From: Nonomuraea zeae
GTDB taxonomy: Bacteria; Actinomycetota; Actinomycetes; Streptosporangiales; Streptosporangiaceae
Direction of reading: 5' to 3'
Length of the DNA stretch: 56,728 nt
Assembly (NCBI RefSeq): GCF_005889725.1
Contig: NZ_VCKX01000045.1
Coordinates: 1-56,728 of the forward strand
A model generated the notes under the pieces. The model was not told the origin of the DNA. It worked only from the letters and a program-made list of their open reading frames with translations, and searched no databases. Shown here piece after piece: positions 55,832-56,728 of this stretch. The position numbers and the translations under genes were made by a program. The stretch's first letter is position 1, and every line of letters starts with the position of its first letter.

Positions 55832-55934
55832 GACGGGATCCTCTCACAAGACGATCGCGCATGAATTCCGCGTCTCACACGCATTGGCCATCTCGCCAGC
55901 TACTCCTACGGTTGTTTCTTGATGAAGGGAGTGC

Positions 55935-56728
55935 ATGGTGAGCACGATTCTGGTGACCGGGGCGACCGGCACGGTGGGCGGCGAAGTGGCCCGGCAGTTG
56001 CGGGCGGAGGGCGCGGAGGTCAGGGCGCTGTCCAGGAGCTCCAGCCCTGGAGCAGACCTGAGGGAGCCCGCCTCACTGCCACTCGACGGGGTTGGCTCGG
56101 TGTTCCTGGTGTGGCCGTTCGCCACGGCTGAGGGCGCGCGGGAAGTGATCGAGGCCATCGCCGGGCGGGCCCGCCGGGTGGTCTACCTCTCCTCCGCCGC
56201 GGTACGCGACCACGAACGCGAGGTCGAGCGGCTGATCGAGGAGTCCGGGCTGGAGTGGACGGTCCTGCGCCCGCACGCCTTCGCGGCCAACACCCTGCGG
56301 TGGGCCAGGCAGGTCAGGGCGGGAGTGGTACGCGGCGCGCACGGGCCGGCCGCCATGCCCCTGATCCACGAGCGGGACGTGGCGGCGGTGGCCGTACGGG
56401 CGCTGCTGGACGACGGGCACCACGGCGCCGTCCACGAGCTGACAGGACCGGAGCCGATCACCCAGGCCGACCAGGTCCGCGTCATCTCCGAGATCACGGG
56501 GCTGCCGGCGCGCTGGCTGGAGGTCTCCCCCGAGCACACCCGCGCCGAGCTGCTGGCCACCGGCTGGCCTCCCCAGGCCGTGGACGGCATCCTCCAGGCC
56601 CAGCACGACCTGGTGACCCGCCCGGCCCCCGTCACCGGGACGGTCGAGGAGGTCACGAAGAGCGCGCCGAGCACGTTCGGGGAATGGGTCGCCGAGCACG
56701 CCGCCCGATTCCGCACCGCCCCCACCCC
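55935..56728 (+). CDS. NmrA-like NAD(P)-binding oxidoreductase (right edge truncated)
   Basis: An open frame from ATG 55935 to the window edge, 264 codons without a stop, with AAGGGAG just upstream; GTG 55938 is an alternative start. The Rossmann motif TGATGTVGGEVARQL is at residues 8-22. VVYLSSAAV near 84 and LEWTVLRPHAFAANTLRW near 105 are typical of NmrA/atypical SDR proteins. The usual length is 270-290, so only the tail is missing. It is probably controlled by the divergent AraC regulator. The reaction could be quinone or NAD(P)H sensing; not determined. Confidence 0.88.
   Translation, partial: MVSTILVTGATGTVGGEVARQLRAEGAEVRALSRSSSPGADLREPASLPLDGVGSVFLVWPFATAEGAREVIEAIAGRARRVVYLSSAAVRDHEREVERLIEESGLEWTVLRPHAFAANTLRWARQVRAGVVRGAHGPAAMPLIHERDVAAVAVRALLDDGHHGAVHELTGPEPITQADQVRVISEITGLPARWLEVSPEHTRAELLATGWPPQAVDGILQAQHDLVTRPAPVTGTVEEVTKSAPSTFGEWVAEHAARFRTAPT

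Overview
The window is high-GC DNA with strong G/C third-position bias, many GTG and TTG starts, dense ATGA/GTGA gene overlaps and a few rare TTA codons. SARP/AfsR regulators, transmembrane Ser/Thr kinases, DUF1996 secreted proteins, an actinobacterial-type tmRNA tag (ANSKR...) and the prfB/ftsE/ftsX/smpB/ssrA block all point to a filamentous actinomycete. A Streptosporangiaceae genus such as Nonomuraea is my guess from family resemblance only. There is no rRNA, tRNA, IS element, prophage or CRISPR array; the region reads as chromosomal core plus ordinary accessory genes.

Layout. 1-4.2 kb: the N-terminus of a Pro/Gln/Asn-repeat protein leaving the left edge, an acyl-CoA synthetase, an HtrA-type lipoprotein protease, and an OmpA-domain protein with a partner lipoprotein. 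4.2-10.3 kb: an AfsK/AfsR-like kinase and SARP pair, a GlxA-type regulator and a divergent small membrane protein. 10.3-12.9 kb: a translationally coupled TROVE-like/vWA protein and a protein with a terminal HTH. 13.1-15.2 kb: DUF1579-like, YCII and an ECF42-type sigma factor. 15.2-19.8 kb: a secreted phospholipase-D-like protein, a MotA/ExbB-like plus short MotB-like membrane pair, an ArsR-like regulator and a secreted peptidoglycan-binding-like protein.

20.2-26.5 kb is the ribosome-rescue/division block on the minus strand: prfB, ftsE, ftsX, smpB, a lipoprotein PBP with all three catalytic motifs degenerate, then ssrA (tmRNA). 26.5-30 kb: a lipoprotein, then a Clp-N-domain protein and an ABC exporter behind a palindromic operator. 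30-36.7 kb: a giant NAD-glutamate dehydrogenase coupled to tryptophan 2,3-dioxygenase, and an ECF sigma/minimal anti-sigma pair. 36.8-41.5 kb: a plus-strand run of DUF4142, DUF1996, a di-heme membrane protein and a NuoF-ferredoxin fusion, which looks like a membrane/extracellular redox module. 41.6-44.6 kb: a Tat-exported bicovalent-FAD oxidase, an L,D-transpeptidase and a GNAT acetyltransferase.

44.6-50 kb: an ABC exporter with a lectin-like domain inserted in one permease, divergent from a NarL-type two-component system that probably controls it. 50-54.7 kb: a rhamnose-type ABC importer. 54.9-56.7 kb: an AraC regulator divergent from an NmrA-like oxidoreductase that runs off the right edge.

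The best candidates for under-described biology are the TROVE/vWA-HTH pair, the MotA/MotB-like pair without a peptidoglycan-binding domain, the DUF4142-DUF1996-heme-NuoF/ferredoxin cluster, the degenerate PBP between smpB and ssrA, and the ABC permease with an extracytoplasmic lectin-like insertion.
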